From positions 1 to 59,054 of the forward strand of contig NZ_JACDNT010000011.1 in assembly GCF_017656475.1 (NCBI RefSeq): 59,054 nucleotides of DNA, written 5' to 3'. Below, piece after piece: positions 17,624 through 25,407 of the stretch. The notes under the pieces were generated by a model that saw only the letters and a program-made list of their open reading frames with translations, had not been told where the DNA came from and did not search any database. The DNA is from Archaeoglobus sp. Its GTDB lineage: Archaea > Halobacteriota > Archaeoglobi > Archaeoglobales > Archaeoglobaceae. Each line of letters starts with the position of its first letter. Position 1 is the stretch's first letter. Both the position numbers and the translations under genes were made by a program.

Positions 17624-18792
17624 TACTCCAAAACCTCCTCGTAGAATCTTTTCACCATTCTTTTGTCTTCCAGCAATTCTTTCTCCTTGAGTATTTCTCT
17701 TTCGAGCTTCTTGAGTGCTACATGTACAGCATACTCCACTCCCCAGCTCTCTCCGCTCACCATGAAATTGCCTTTCTCACTTGCAAGCTTTAACCTGACG
17801 TGAATCAGAGGCAGGTTGCGGAAGTGCTCCTTGTGCCTCTTTATGTAAACGAACAGGTAGGACTCTCCAAGGAAGTCTGCAAACTTTCTCATCAGCTTTT
17901 CAAAGTCCTCCATTATCGCCTCTCTGTCAAACTCATCCAGAGATATGTCAGAAGTTGTAATCTGAACATTGAACTCCTTCTTCGACTCCTTCCTCAGGTA
18001 GTATTCAAGAATGTCCTTCTTTATGACTATACCGTCAGGTAAGCCGTCTCTCGTAACAACGACGCTTGAAATTCTGTTTTCCACCATAAGCTCGATAACT
18101 TCTGCAACGGAGTCGTTTCTCGTAACTGAAACTACGGGAGCACTCATTATGCTTTCCACCATGATTGAAAGCGTCTTTTCCTTCTCTCCGCTTGAGTCTC
18201 CCATTCTTGCTCTTTTTCTCGGTGAAATAACTCTGTCAACAACATCCTTTCCAGTCAAAATGCCTATTACCTTGTTGTTTTCATCCACAACAACGACTCT
18301 GTCTATTCCGTGGTTTCTCATCACTGAGAGAGCCTTTGCAGCACTGTCGAACCTCCTTACTGTTATCACCTCAGGATTCATCACTTCTCTAACCTTTACA
18401 TCCTTAAATTCGTCCTTTATGGCGTTGAGGAAGTCGTTAATGTAAATCACCCCAACCTTTTTCTCGTCAAGCTGAACAATCACAAAAGGAGTGGAATCCT
18501 CCACAAACCTTCTCGCAACCTTGAAGGGGTCAATCTCATTCAAATCAATTTTTCCGGTTCTTACGAGAAGGGACTTAACCTTCGTTTCGTGAGGGTTTTT
18601 CAAAACACTCCCCCTAATCAAATCCTTCTCCCTTACAACACCAACTATCTTTCCATCCTCCTCTACAAGTATTGCGTTTGCCTTATCCCTGTCCAGCTTC
18701 TCAAGCAATGGGAACAGTTTTGAAACCGTTTCACTTGCGTTAATAACCTCGAAATCATCCCTGATTAGCTCTTTTAATGTCTCTGCGTCCAT
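17620..18792 (-). CDS. four-CBS-domain protein with an HPF-like C-terminal domain
   Basis: The start is the ATG at 18792, preceded by GGAGGTGAT; the longer frame from 18801 would begin inside that ribosome-binding site. There are 390 residues. Four CBS domains (about 1-60, 68-122, 129-187, 207-265) imply binding of adenine nucleotides. The C-terminal ~100 residues (NVQITTSDISLD...RHKEHFRNLPLIHVRLKLAS...AVHVALKKLEREILKEKELLEDK) resemble the ribosome hibernation factor (HPF/RaiA, S30AE) fold, and end in a charged helix. The combination suggests an energy-sensing ribosome-associated protein; that is inference. It is the last gene of the unit ubiD-DUF2070-CBS. Confidence 0.7.
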   Translation of the reverse strand: MDAETLKELIRDDFEVINASETVSKLFPLLEKLDRDKANAILVEEDGKIVGVVREKDLIRGSVLKNPHETKVKSLLVRTGKIDLNEIDPFKVARRFVEDSTPFVIVQLDEKKVGVIYINDFLNAIKDEFKDVKVREVMNPEVITVRRFDSAAKALSVMRNHGIDRVVVVDENNKVIGILTGKDVVDRVISPRKRARMGDSSGEKEKTLSIMVESIMSAPVVSVTRNDSVAEVIELMVENRISSVVVTRDGLPDGIVIKKDILEYYLRKESKKEFNVQITTSDISLDEFDREAIMEDFEKLMRKFADFLGESYLFVYIKRHKEHFRNLPLIHVRLKLASEKGNFMVSGESWGVEYAVHVALKKLEREILKEKELLEDKRMVKRFYEEVLEY

Positions 18793-18807
18793 AACAATCA
18801 CCTCCTT

Positions 18808-20307
18808 TTAAGCAATGAATCTCAACATTGTGCTTAACAAATAGTTTGTGGCTGCGAATGCTAAAAAGGTTGCGATGAGTCTTCTTGCCTTTTTCTCAAC
18901 AGCCACCTCGCTATCCCTCAAAAGTTTCTCCCCCATCACCTTTATTCTCACTCTCTCTTCACTGTAGCTAAAAACTGTCTCTTTAAGCTCAGCATTCCTG
19001 CAGCTTTCAACAAGTCTTTCTGCAATCTCCCAGTCCTTAGAGTCCCCACCTGCGGGTTTGTAAGCCAGCTTAGCCCTAACACCCGTTTTTGCATGGTTGT
19101 CTGTTGAAACAACAATGGCTCTGTATCCGATTTCACCGAAAAGATTCTCGACATGCCTTCTGAACTTCAAATCGACGTTGTTGGCGTCGAAAACAACAAT
19201 GGCATATTTTTCTCCGGAGTAATCAAGCAGGATGGCTGCCACATAACCACACAAGCTTTCGGTCTCAGCATCAATCCGAACTAAGGCTGATTTTACCTCC
19301 GCTGGCTGAGAAGCTCTTTCTTCGGCTTCCCTGACGAGGGACTGTATCTCTTCCACATCCTTGTTGTCCGGGTCATAGCCCTCCTCGAAAGCGTTGTGGC
19401 AGTCAACGACGAAACTTTTTGAGGTGACAATAAAATCATCGATGTGCTTTTTCCCGCTAACGAGAATTATTCTCTGCTCGCCGAATGGAAAACAGTAAAC
19501 CTCGAAATTATCGCCCTCAATCCTGAAAGGTTTTTTGGGGGTGAGGCTTTTTCCTGAGCATTTAACGCTGGAAACTATTTTCTCCACCTCTCCAGAACTC
19601 ACGGGATTCCTCGCGTGGGATGTTGGGGAATGGAGATAGACGGCATTGCCAGCAGATAGCATCTCCACAAGCCTCGCACCACCGACGTTTCTGAAGGGTC
19701 CGGGATGAAAGTCTGTCTGGACAACTCTTGCATTGTTTACAGTAAGACACCTCACTCTGCCCTCAAACTCCTCAGCAGAACCTTCGAGGAACTTCTCCAT
19801 ATATTTAGGATTGGATGTGAGCCAGAAAAGAACGAAATTCTCGACGAAGTCCCTAATCCTGACAACACCAACTTTCACATCCAGCATTTTGAGATAAATC
19901 ACCACGAATATGGCTGAAATCAGCAGTAGAAGCAGAGTCGAGATGTTTGGAGAGAGAACAAGGTATGGGACTGACGCAAGCGGGATTGAGAGCGATTTCT
20001 TTTCAGAGCAGAAGTAATATACAAGGAATAAGAGGAAGGCTGTTGCCGTCACACTTCCATTCACGAGAACTGCTGGTAGAGTGATGACGGTAATCAGGAA
20101 TGAGAGGAACGAGATTCTCTTCAGGACGAATTTCAGGTTAATGGCTTTCACAGCAACAATCGAAACAGCAAATAACAGAGCCCAAAAGTATAACAAGATT
20201 TCGTCGAGTAGAGAGAGCATGAGAGCTGACAAAAAGGAGACTGCTACCATTATTTCAGCTCTCGGAATCGAGAAAAGCTTCTGGTAAAGGCTCTCGACAC
20301 CCTTCAT
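18808..20307 (-). CDS. DUF2070 membrane protein
   Basis: This has 499 residues. Five to seven hydrophobic segments fill the first ~155 residues, a soluble domain spans about 160-465, and a final membrane helix lies at the C-terminus (LIATFLAFAATNYLLSTMLRFIA). The soluble region has conserved-looking motifs HPGPFRNVGGARL, HSPTSHARNP, DCHNAFEEGYDP and STDNHAKTG, rich in His and Asp and suggestive of a metal-dependent hydrolase site. This architecture is the archaeal DUF2070 family, whose function is unknown to me. It overlaps the upstream ubiD gene by 4 bases (ATGA), so they are translationally coupled. Confidence 0.75.
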   Translation of the reverse strand: MKGVESLYQKLFSIPRAEIMVAVSFLSALMLSLLDEILLYFWALLFAVSIVAVKAINLKFVLKRISFLSFLITVITLPAVLVNGSVTATAFLLFLVYYFCSEKKSLSIPLASVPYLVLSPNISTLLLLLISAIFVVIYLKMLDVKVGVVRIRDFVENFVLFWLTSNPKYMEKFLEGSAEEFEGRVRCLTVNNARVVQTDFHPGPFRNVGGARLVEMLSAGNAVYLHSPTSHARNPVSSGEVEKIVSSVKCSGKSLTPKKPFRIEGDNFEVYCFPFGEQRIILVSGKKHIDDFIVTSKSFVVDCHNAFEEGYDPDNKDVEEIQSLVREAEERASQPAEVKSALVRIDAETESLCGYVAAILLDYSGEKYAIVVFDANNVDLKFRRHVENLFGEIGYRAIVVSTDNHAKTGVRAKLAYKPAGGDSKDWEIAERLVESCRNAELKETVFSYSEERVRIKVMGEKLLRDSEVAVEKKARRLIATFLAFAATNYLLSTMLRFIA

Positions 20308-21749
20308 AAAACCATATTCTTTATTTCGCTCCAGAACTCATCAACCCTCTTCTTAACCTCTGCATCCATCTCAACAGCATCGGGCCATTCTCGATCGTAA
20401 CCCTCCTCCTTCCACTTTTTGGTCGCATCTATCCCCAACTTTCCTGCAAGGTTGGGGATGTAGGCAGCGTGGTCGAGAGAGTCGGTTGGAGAGGGTGGAA
20501 GGAGAATGACATCTCTTGCCGGATCAAAGCGTGATGTAACGGCCCAGATTACCTCTCGGATGTCATGCACATTGACGTCATCATCCACAACCAAAACGAT
20601 TTTCGTGAGGGATAGCATTCCCGTTCCCCAGATTGCGTACATTACCTTCTTCGCCTGCCCCGGATACCTCTTTCTGATTGAAACGATTGCGAGGTTGTGG
20701 AAAGCTCCCTCAACGGGGAGGTTCATATCAACTATTTCTGGATGCATCATGCGGATTATCGGCAGAAAAATTCTTTCAGTGGCTTTGCCAAGCCATGCAT
20801 CCTCCATCGGCGGTTTTCCAACCACAGTTGCGTGGTAGATTGGGTTTTCTCTGTGGGTGATGTGGGTTATGTGAAAAACGGGATAGGGCTCAGGAGGCGT
20901 GTAGTAGCCAGTGTGGTCTCCAAAAGGCCCCTCTATCCGGAATTCATCAGCTTTAACGTATCCCTCAAGGACGATTTCAGCATTGGCAGGAACGAGGAGG
21001 TCGACAGTCTCGCATTCCGTCACCTTCAGCCTCTCCCTTCTTATGAAACCTGCAAACATCAGCTCGCTTATGCCAGCAGGAAGAGGGGCTGTTGCAGCGT
21101 AGAGGGTTGCGGGGTCAACTCCAATAGCTACAGCAACCTCTATTTTCCCCTCAGCTTTCTCCGCCATCTTCCTGAAGTGCTCCGCACCGTGCTTGTGAAT
21201 CTGCCAGTGCATTCCCGTTGTTTTACCATCAAAAACCTGCATCCTGTACATTCCTGCATTCATCTCGCCAGTTTCAGGGTCTTTTGTTATCACAACTGGC
21301 AAAGTTATGAACCTGCCCGCATCCTTCGGCCAGCACTTCAGGATTGGGAACTTATCCAAGCTTTCAGCTTCTACCTCCTTGCACGGAGCCCTATTAGTCT
21401 TCTTGGGGATGAAGGACATGAAGTCCTTGAGCATTCCAACACCTTTCAGCGCATCCATAAAAGAGGATGGTTTGAACTCCAGTGCGGACAGCAGTCTCTC
21501 CCCTATCTCCTCAAATCTCTCCACTTCAAGGGCGAGCTTCATCCTCCTCTCAGTCCCAAAGGCGTTGAGCAAAACTGGAATGTTATAGCCCTTAGGTTTT
21601 TCAAAAAGCAGAGCTTTACCACCAGCCTTTACAGTTCTATCAGCAATCTCAGTCATTTCAAGAGTTGGGCTGACTTCATGCTTTATCCTTGCCAGTTCCC
21701 CCTCTGCATCAAGCCTGTCGATAAACTCCCTGAGGTCCTCGTAGGCCAT
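20304..21749 (-). CDS. ubiD: UbiD-family prenylated-FMN decarboxylase
   Basis: This has 481 residues with the UbiD hallmarks: EVSPTLEMTEI near the N-terminus, NAGMYRMQVFDGKTTGMHWQ (about 163-182) and EGPFGDHTGYYTP (about 272-284) with its catalytic acidic residues. UbiD enzymes use prenylated FMN to decarboxylate unsaturated acids. In archaea that use the modified mevalonate pathway, a UbiD homologue acts as anhydromevalonate-phosphate decarboxylase. That role is plausible here, but I cannot distinguish it from other UbiD functions by eye. It heads the unit with DUF2070 and the CBS protein, and is divergent from the histidine kinase. Confidence 0.85.
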   Translation of the reverse strand: MAYEDLREFIDRLDAEGELARIKHEVSPTLEMTEIADRTVKAGGKALLFEKPKGYNIPVLLNAFGTERRMKLALEVERFEEIGERLLSALEFKPSSFMDALKGVGMLKDFMSFIPKKTNRAPCKEVEAESLDKFPILKCWPKDAGRFITLPVVITKDPETGEMNAGMYRMQVFDGKTTGMHWQIHKHGAEHFRKMAEKAEGKIEVAVAIGVDPATLYAATAPLPAGISELMFAGFIRRERLKVTECETVDLLVPANAEIVLEGYVKADEFRIEGPFGDHTGYYTPPEPYPVFHITHITHRENPIYHATVVGKPPMEDAWLGKATERIFLPIIRMMHPEIVDMNLPVEGAFHNLAIVSIRKRYPGQAKKVMYAIWGTGMLSLTKIVLVVDDDVNVHDIREVIWAVTSRFDPARDVILLPPSPTDSLDHAAYIPNLAGKLGIDATKKWKEEGYDREWPDAVEMDAEVKKRVDEFWSEIKNMVL

Positions 21750-21784
21750 CGCTCTTCATAGCCTTCAGGTAAAAAAGTTTTATT

Positions 21785-21863
21785 GGTTTATATAAAGACC
21801 TAAATCTTTCCAAAAAGATGTGGCAGTTAAGCTTATTAATAATTAATTACACTTATAACCATA
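21785..21863 (+). promoter_or_regulatory. promoter region of the histidine kinase gene
   Basis: TATA-like TTTATATAAAG at about 21785-21795 and a second AT-rich box (ACACTTATAACC, about 21848-21859) precede the ATG at 21864. A small inverted repeat ATCTTTCCAAAAAGAT lies between them (about 21806-21821). No ribosome-binding site is visible. Confidence 0.35.
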
Positions 21864-23306
21864 ATGAGTATCTACTTAATGACTGCGCTTTCACTGTTTG
21901 AGCTGATGCTATTCGCCGTAAATTACTACTACGGTTTGCCATCGCATATATTCCTTACCATAATATATATATTCATTATTTTCCTTACAATACTAGCCTT
22001 CATCACCTCGGCATTCTTGGCAAGGGCATCTAAGGGTGAGAGACGGACATTGTTTTTTACTGTTGCATTTTTCTCTGGATTTCTGCTACTTTCAATATTT
22101 ACAGTCGGTCAGATGGTGTGGCTAACGAACGACTTTGAGCTGAAAGTTGGACATTTTGATTACTTTGTTCCAGTTTACCTTGTGGCATTAACTCCAATTC
22201 TCGGATACTTCATCTGGAAAACTTTGAGAGAAGTAAGCTATTTCAATGTAAAACACTTCCTGCCTGCAATAATTGCCCTCCCCATTCTGATCTTTTCCAT
22301 CTATGAACTGGTAGGCATCGAATTCAAAGACTTATCTACCTTTATACTTCTAGAAACTCTGATTTGCGACATGGCAATCATACTTTCTCTTTTAACGCTT
22401 ACTTCGGCATATATGAAAACAGAGTCGGCTGTCTACTACGAATCTTTTCTTTTCTATTTTATTTTGAAATACATCAGTGACATTGCTTTTTTGGCGTCTT
22501 TCAAGGGCATGTTGGACTTTGAATACTTAATTGCAGTCTTTACTCTTTCAAATATCGTACTTTTTACGATCCTTTACAGGTTCTACACCACAGAAATAAC
22601 CTTGCTCAGCTACCACGAACTCGATGCGGAGAGAAAAAGATATGCAGAGCTTTATGCTCAGGTTAACGAATTGCAGGAGATTCTCAAGCTAATAAACAGA
22701 ATGCTGAGACACGACATACTGAACAAGCTGCAGATCATCTCAGGATACGTCGAGACGTATCGTATGACGGAAAAAGAGGAGCTCCTTGACAAAATCATGA
22801 AGGCCGTGGACGAGAGCGTTGCCTACATAGACAAAATTAGAGAGCTTGAAAAAATTGTATCAACGAGGAGTGAAAAGCTGAAACCTGTAAATCTGCGGAA
22901 AGTTGCAGATGAAGTGGCAAAATCGTTCAACATTGCAATAAACATAAAGGGCGGATGCGTTGCATTTGCAGACGAGGCAGTTTACTCGGTTATTGAGAAT
23001 CTCCTGTCCAACGCAATCAAACATGGAAAGGTCGATAAGGTGGACATACTGCTGAGTGAGCTTGAGGACGAGTGCGAGATAAGAGTTGTTGACTACGGCG
23101 TCGGTATACCTTCAGAAATCAGAGGGCAGATTTTCAACGAGAGCTTCCGATATGGAGAGGCAGGAGGAACGGGTCTGGGCCTTTACATAGTAAAGAAGCT
23201 TGTGGAAAGGTACGGTGGAAAGATCTGGGTTGAGGACACTAAACCTCACGGAGCAACTTTTGTGATAAGATTAAAAGCTGCAAGGGTAAAGCTTGATGAG
23301 CGATGA
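21864..23306 (+). CDS. membrane-bound sensor histidine kinase
   Basis: This has 480 residues. Seven or so membrane helices (about 5-240) form a 7TM-type input module. A short coiled linker follows, then a dimerisation helix with the phospho-accepting His in RMLRHDILNKLQII (H283) and a HATPase_c domain: N-box NLLSNAIKHG (N383), DYGVGIP (410-416) and GTGLGLYIVKKLVERYGG (435 onward). No receiver domain or response regulator gene is adjacent, as is common for archaeal kinases. The stop codon overlaps the C box of a C/D sRNA (23303-23309). The ligand sensed is unknown; a membrane-borne or membrane-diffusible signal is likely from the topology. Confidence 0.87.
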   Translation: MSIYLMTALSLFELMLFAVNYYYGLPSHIFLTIIYIFIIFLTILAFITSAFLARASKGERRTLFFTVAFFSGFLLLSIFTVGQMVWLTNDFELKVGHFDYFVPVYLVALTPILGYFIWKTLREVSYFNVKHFLPAIIALPILIFSIYELVGIEFKDLSTFILLETLICDMAIILSLLTLTSAYMKTESAVYYESFLFYFILKYISDIAFLASFKGMLDFEYLIAVFTLSNIVLFTILYRFYTTEITLLSYHELDAERKRYAELYAQVNELQEILKLINRMLRHDILNKLQIISGYVETYRMTEKEELLDKIMKAVDESVAYIDKIRELEKIVSTRSEKLKPVNLRKVADEVAKSFNIAINIKGGCVAFADEAVYSVIENLLSNAIKHGKVDKVDILLSELEDECEIRVVDYGVGIPSEIRGQIFNESFRYGEAGGTGLGLYIVKKLVERYGGKIWVEDTKPHGATFVIRLKAARVKLDER

Positions 23307-23353
23307 TGAAAGGGCCCCTCTGACAGGTGATGAGGGTTTTGAGTTCTGAGCTC
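23298..23353 (+). ncRNA. box C/D guide sRNA
   Basis: All four boxes are present in order: C ATGATGA (23303-23309), D' CTGA (23320-23323), C' GTGATGA (23327-23333), D CTGA (23346-23349). The D'-C' spacer is 3 bases. A perfect 4-bp terminal stem GAGC/GCTC (23298-23301 with 23350-23353) brackets C and D. Guides are 10 nt (23310-23319) and 12 nt (23334-23345), the usual archaeal sizes. By the fifth-nucleotide rule they predict 2'-O-methylation of G in AGGGGCCCUU and C in AACUCAAAACCC of target RNA. It fills the gap between two convergent genes, overlapping the kinase stop codon and reaching the rpo11 stop. The opposite strand has no such box order. Confidence 0.85.
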
Positions 23354-23612
23354 AAATCTGCTCTAAAAGGGTGTTGCAGGCAGCTATAATCTTTTCATTA
23401 GCTTTTTTAACTGCCTCAAGCGGATTAACGCCGCTGGTTTTTATGTAAATCTCTGGCTCGCCGATGAGAGGGTGGGGGATGTTGTACCTCGCAACAATAA
23501 CGTCGTCATCTTCAACCAGGTAGTGCTGAAGGAGATTGAGGTATGTGTGTCCTTCTCCTTTAATCACGAGCCTTACATAATCATCTCCAATGTCAACAAT
23601 CTTTACCTCCAT
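23352..23612 (-). CDS. rpo11: RNA polymerase subunit Rpo11 (RpoL)
   Basis: This is a small subunit that pairs with Rpo3 in the assembly platform of archaeal RNA polymerase. The conserved core is GEGHTYLNLLQHYLVEDDDV, followed by ARYNIPHPLIGEPEIYIKTSG and a C-terminal helix (VNPLEAVKKANEKIIAACNTLLEQI). I place the start at the ATG at 23612, which aligns with family N-termini, is preceded by GGTGAG, and lies just after the csl4 stop codon. The open frame extends to 23669 but that would overlap csl4 by 56 bases. The resulting 86 residues match Rpo11 length. It is the last gene of the DUF116-methyltransferase-csl4-rpo11 unit. Confidence 0.88.
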   Translation of the reverse strand: MEVKIVDIGDDYVRLVIKGEGHTYLNLLQHYLVEDDDVIVARYNIPHPLIGEPEIYIKTSGVNPLEAVKKANEKIIAACNTLLEQI

Positions 23613-23613
23613 A

Positions 23614-24162
23614 CTACCACTCACCTTTGCCATAATCTCTCGAAAGTTTTCTCTTCTCCACCTTACCACACTCCGGACATTTAAGGGTGTCGCCCTCTCT
23701 CACCATTTCCGTTTTGCAGTTACTACACAAAGCCCTTAGAACGCCCATTTCCTCCTCTTTCGTTGAAAGTCTCAGGTTGTCGCCTATGACTCTCGCCTTC
23801 AGGATGTCGAGGTAGCCGACAGCTTCCGAAATGTCCTTAACGTATCCCTCATCAACATTTGAAACGTGCAAAATACCAATCCCTCTGTTGCTTGGCCCTC
23901 TCTCCTCTCCCTTTTTGTTTGAAACTTCTATAAGAGCAATTGAATTTCTGAGGTCGATGACTCTACCAAGAACGACATCCCCTTTGACTATTTCAGGAAT
24001 TGGAGAGACGCTCTCCACCTTCACGACTCTGTCTTTAACGATGAGCTTTCCCGCCACTGCGGCAAATAGCTCTCCTTCTTCCTCATACACTCCTTCTCCC
24101 TTGATGTATTCTTCCGCAGAACCTATCCTATCTCCCGGCATCACGAATTTCATGTTTCTCAA
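23614..24162 (-). CDS. csl4: exosome RNA-binding subunit Csl4
   Basis: This is the cap subunit of the archaeal exosome that feeds RNA to the Rrp41/Rrp42 ring. Of 182 residues, the N-terminal domain (about 5-55) contains VMPGDRIGSAEEYIKGEGVY, an S1/OB domain lies at about 60-130 (GDVVLGRVIDLRNSIALIEV, GILHVSNV), and a C-terminal zinc ribbon has C146, C149, C162 and C165. The order is exactly Csl4. The frame overlaps the upstream methyltransferase by 35 bases from M1; M4 (24153) or M8 could be the true start. Co-location with a putative rRNA methyltransferase and an RNA polymerase subunit fits an RNA-metabolism operon. Confidence 0.9.
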   Translation of the reverse strand: MRNMKFVMPGDRIGSAEEYIKGEGVYEEEGELFAAVAGKLIVKDRVVKVESVSPIPEIVKGDVVLGRVIDLRNSIALIEVSNKKGEERGPSNRGIGILHVSNVDEGYVKDISEAVGYLDILKARVIGDNLRLSTKEEEMGVLRALCSNCKTEMVREGDTLKCPECGKVEKRKLSRDYGKGEW

Positions 24163-24742
24163 TCCTGAACACTTCTACGGGTATATACTTAAATGCTTTT
24201 TCGTGGAATGAGTATGTTTTCTTGAGAGGTATTGAGAAGTTCCACTGGTGGGTGACAGTGAAGCCATGTTCTTCAGAAAGCCTTCTGACGAATTTTGAGC
24301 TTCCTGCGGAATGGATTGTGTAAATGACCTTTGAAATTTCAAATGCTTTGAGAAGAAAAGGTCTGTCTGCGTGTTTCCTCTGTATGCCAAAAGGCGGGTT
24401 CATTACCGTCGTAACTTCTTTCTTGCACTGGAATTTGGATACATCAGTTTTTACGAAGTCTGCTTCAACACCTAGCTTGATTGCGTTCTCCCTTGCTATT
24501 TTCAAAGCCTCGATATCCAAATCCACTCCAACGGAGTAGTGGCCGAGCAAAGAGCACGCTATCGTCAGAATCCCAGTCCCGCATCCCAAATCCACAACCA
24601 GCTCCAAATCACCGTTAAGCTCTGCGGTTGTTGCTATGAATGCAGCAAGGGATGGGGGGGTGGTGTACTGCTCAAGCTCTATTTTTGGATTCTCAAAACC
24701 TCTAAGTTTTTCCAGAACGATCTCCAGTTTCCTCTTTTTCAT
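24128..24742 (-). CDS. METTL5-like N6-adenine methyltransferase (probable rRNA)
   Basis: This is an AdoMet methyltransferase of 204 residues. An N-terminal EQYTTP motif is followed by motif I DLGCGTG (51-57), DLDIEAL, and the catalytic NPPFG (115-119), the signature of amino-methyltransferases. NPPF with this length and N-terminus is the METTL5 group that makes m6A in small-subunit rRNA. Eukaryotic METTL5 needs the Trm112 partner; a Trm112-like gene occurs at 49429 in this window. Target and partnership are inferred. It overlaps the genes on both sides within a tight operon. Confidence 0.78.
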   Translation of the reverse strand: MKKRKLEIVLEKLRGFENPKIELEQYTTPPSLAAFIATTAELNGDLELVVDLGCGTGILTIACSLLGHYSVGVDLDIEALKIARENAIKLGVEADFVKTDVSKFQCKKEVTTVMNPPFGIQRKHADRPFLLKAFEISKVIYTIHSAGSSKFVRRLSEEHGFTVTHQWNFSIPLKKTYSFHEKAFKYIPVEVFRIEKHEIRDAGR

Positions 24743-25292
24743 GCTCCAGACCGGCAGTCAAAAAAGCTTTGACCTCCTCCACATCAACCTCTGTATCTAC
24801 ACAACCTGTTTTTCGCAGAGGGACGCACTGATGCGGGATATCCTTCAGCGATAACCTCTCACTCGCCTCACACAGCTCTGGAAGACATGCAACGCCGAGA
24901 CAGGCAAAGGAATCCATATCGAGGTTTTTCAGGATTCTGTAAATCATGCTCCCTCCCGGAACTATGTAGATGTGCTTGTAACCAAGACTTTCAGCCTTCT
25001 CCACTATCTCAGCAATGTCGCAGCTCCCACATTTCTTGCAAACGTATCCCTTCTCCGTCAACTCTGCCTGACAGTTCTTGGAGTTCCTGAGGCACTGGGG
25101 AAGGAAAACCAATCTCCTGTCAACCGGAAGCTCGGCCCAATCTCTCCTGTAAGCCCTATTCTTTACAAGAATGTAAATGTAATCTGCAAGACCCTCATCC
25201 TCCCCCAGAATCTTGAGCGCCCCTTTTATTGCATTCTTTGAGCTTAAATCTGCCCCCGTCGAGATTAGCCTTGATATGATTTTGTCTATCAT
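24702..25292 (-). CDS. DUF116 family cysteine-rich protein
   Basis: This has 196 residues with a CxxC pair (VCKKCGSCDI) and further Cys (FLPQCLRNSKNCQAEL, FACLGVACLPELCEAS, HQCVPLRKTGCVDTEVD) that could bind zinc or an iron-sulfur cluster. The segment YIVPGGSMIYRIL and the cysteine pattern match the archaeal/bacterial DUF116 family, whose role is not known to me. It is the first gene of the unit that runs on to the methyltransferase, Csl4 and Rpo11, with a 41-base overlap with the next gene. Its promoter probably lies in the TTTAAATCC box near 25315. Confidence 0.72.
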   Translation of the reverse strand: MIDKIISRLISTGADLSSKNAIKGALKILGEDEGLADYIYILVKNRAYRRDWAELPVDRRLVFLPQCLRNSKNCQAELTEKGYVCKKCGSCDIAEIVEKAESLGYKHIYIVPGGSMIYRILKNLDMDSFACLGVACLPELCEASERLSLKDIPHQCVPLRKTGCVDTEVDVEEVKAFLTAGLEHEKEETGDRSGKT

Positions 25293-25347
25293 TTGATAGG
25301 GATTATTTGTTGAGGATTTAAAGTTTGCTTTTCAGGAGGTTGTAGAG

Positions 25348-25385
25348 CAGGCAGACTGAAGGAATCCGCCTATCCTGTATGCCTG
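25348..25385. repeat. nested inverted repeat between DUF35 and DUF116 genes
   Basis: CAGGCA (25348-25353) pairs with TGCCTG (25380-25385), and inside it AGGA (25360-25363) pairs with TCCT (25373-25376). It lies downstream of the seven-gene acyl-CoA operon and upstream of the DUF116 gene, both on the minus strand. It could be a 3'-end stabilising hairpin or a leader structure. A T-rich tract on the minus strand (about 25384-25398) precedes it and probably ends the acyl-CoA transcript. Confidence 0.4.
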
Positions 25386-25407
25386 TAAAAAATAAAATTC
25401 TGAAAAC

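Noticed and set aside
20697-21761. 354-codon plus-strand frame opposite ubiD
   Set aside because: It is an antisense shadow of the well-supported UbiD gene, with low-complexity composition and no motif.
25348-25385. Second H/ACA RNA on the minus strand (nested stems followed by CTCTACA)
   Set aside because: The pocket strands are too unequal (3 and 6 bases), there is no K-turn or K-loop, and the ACA is 4 bases from the stem. Listed only as an inverted repeat.
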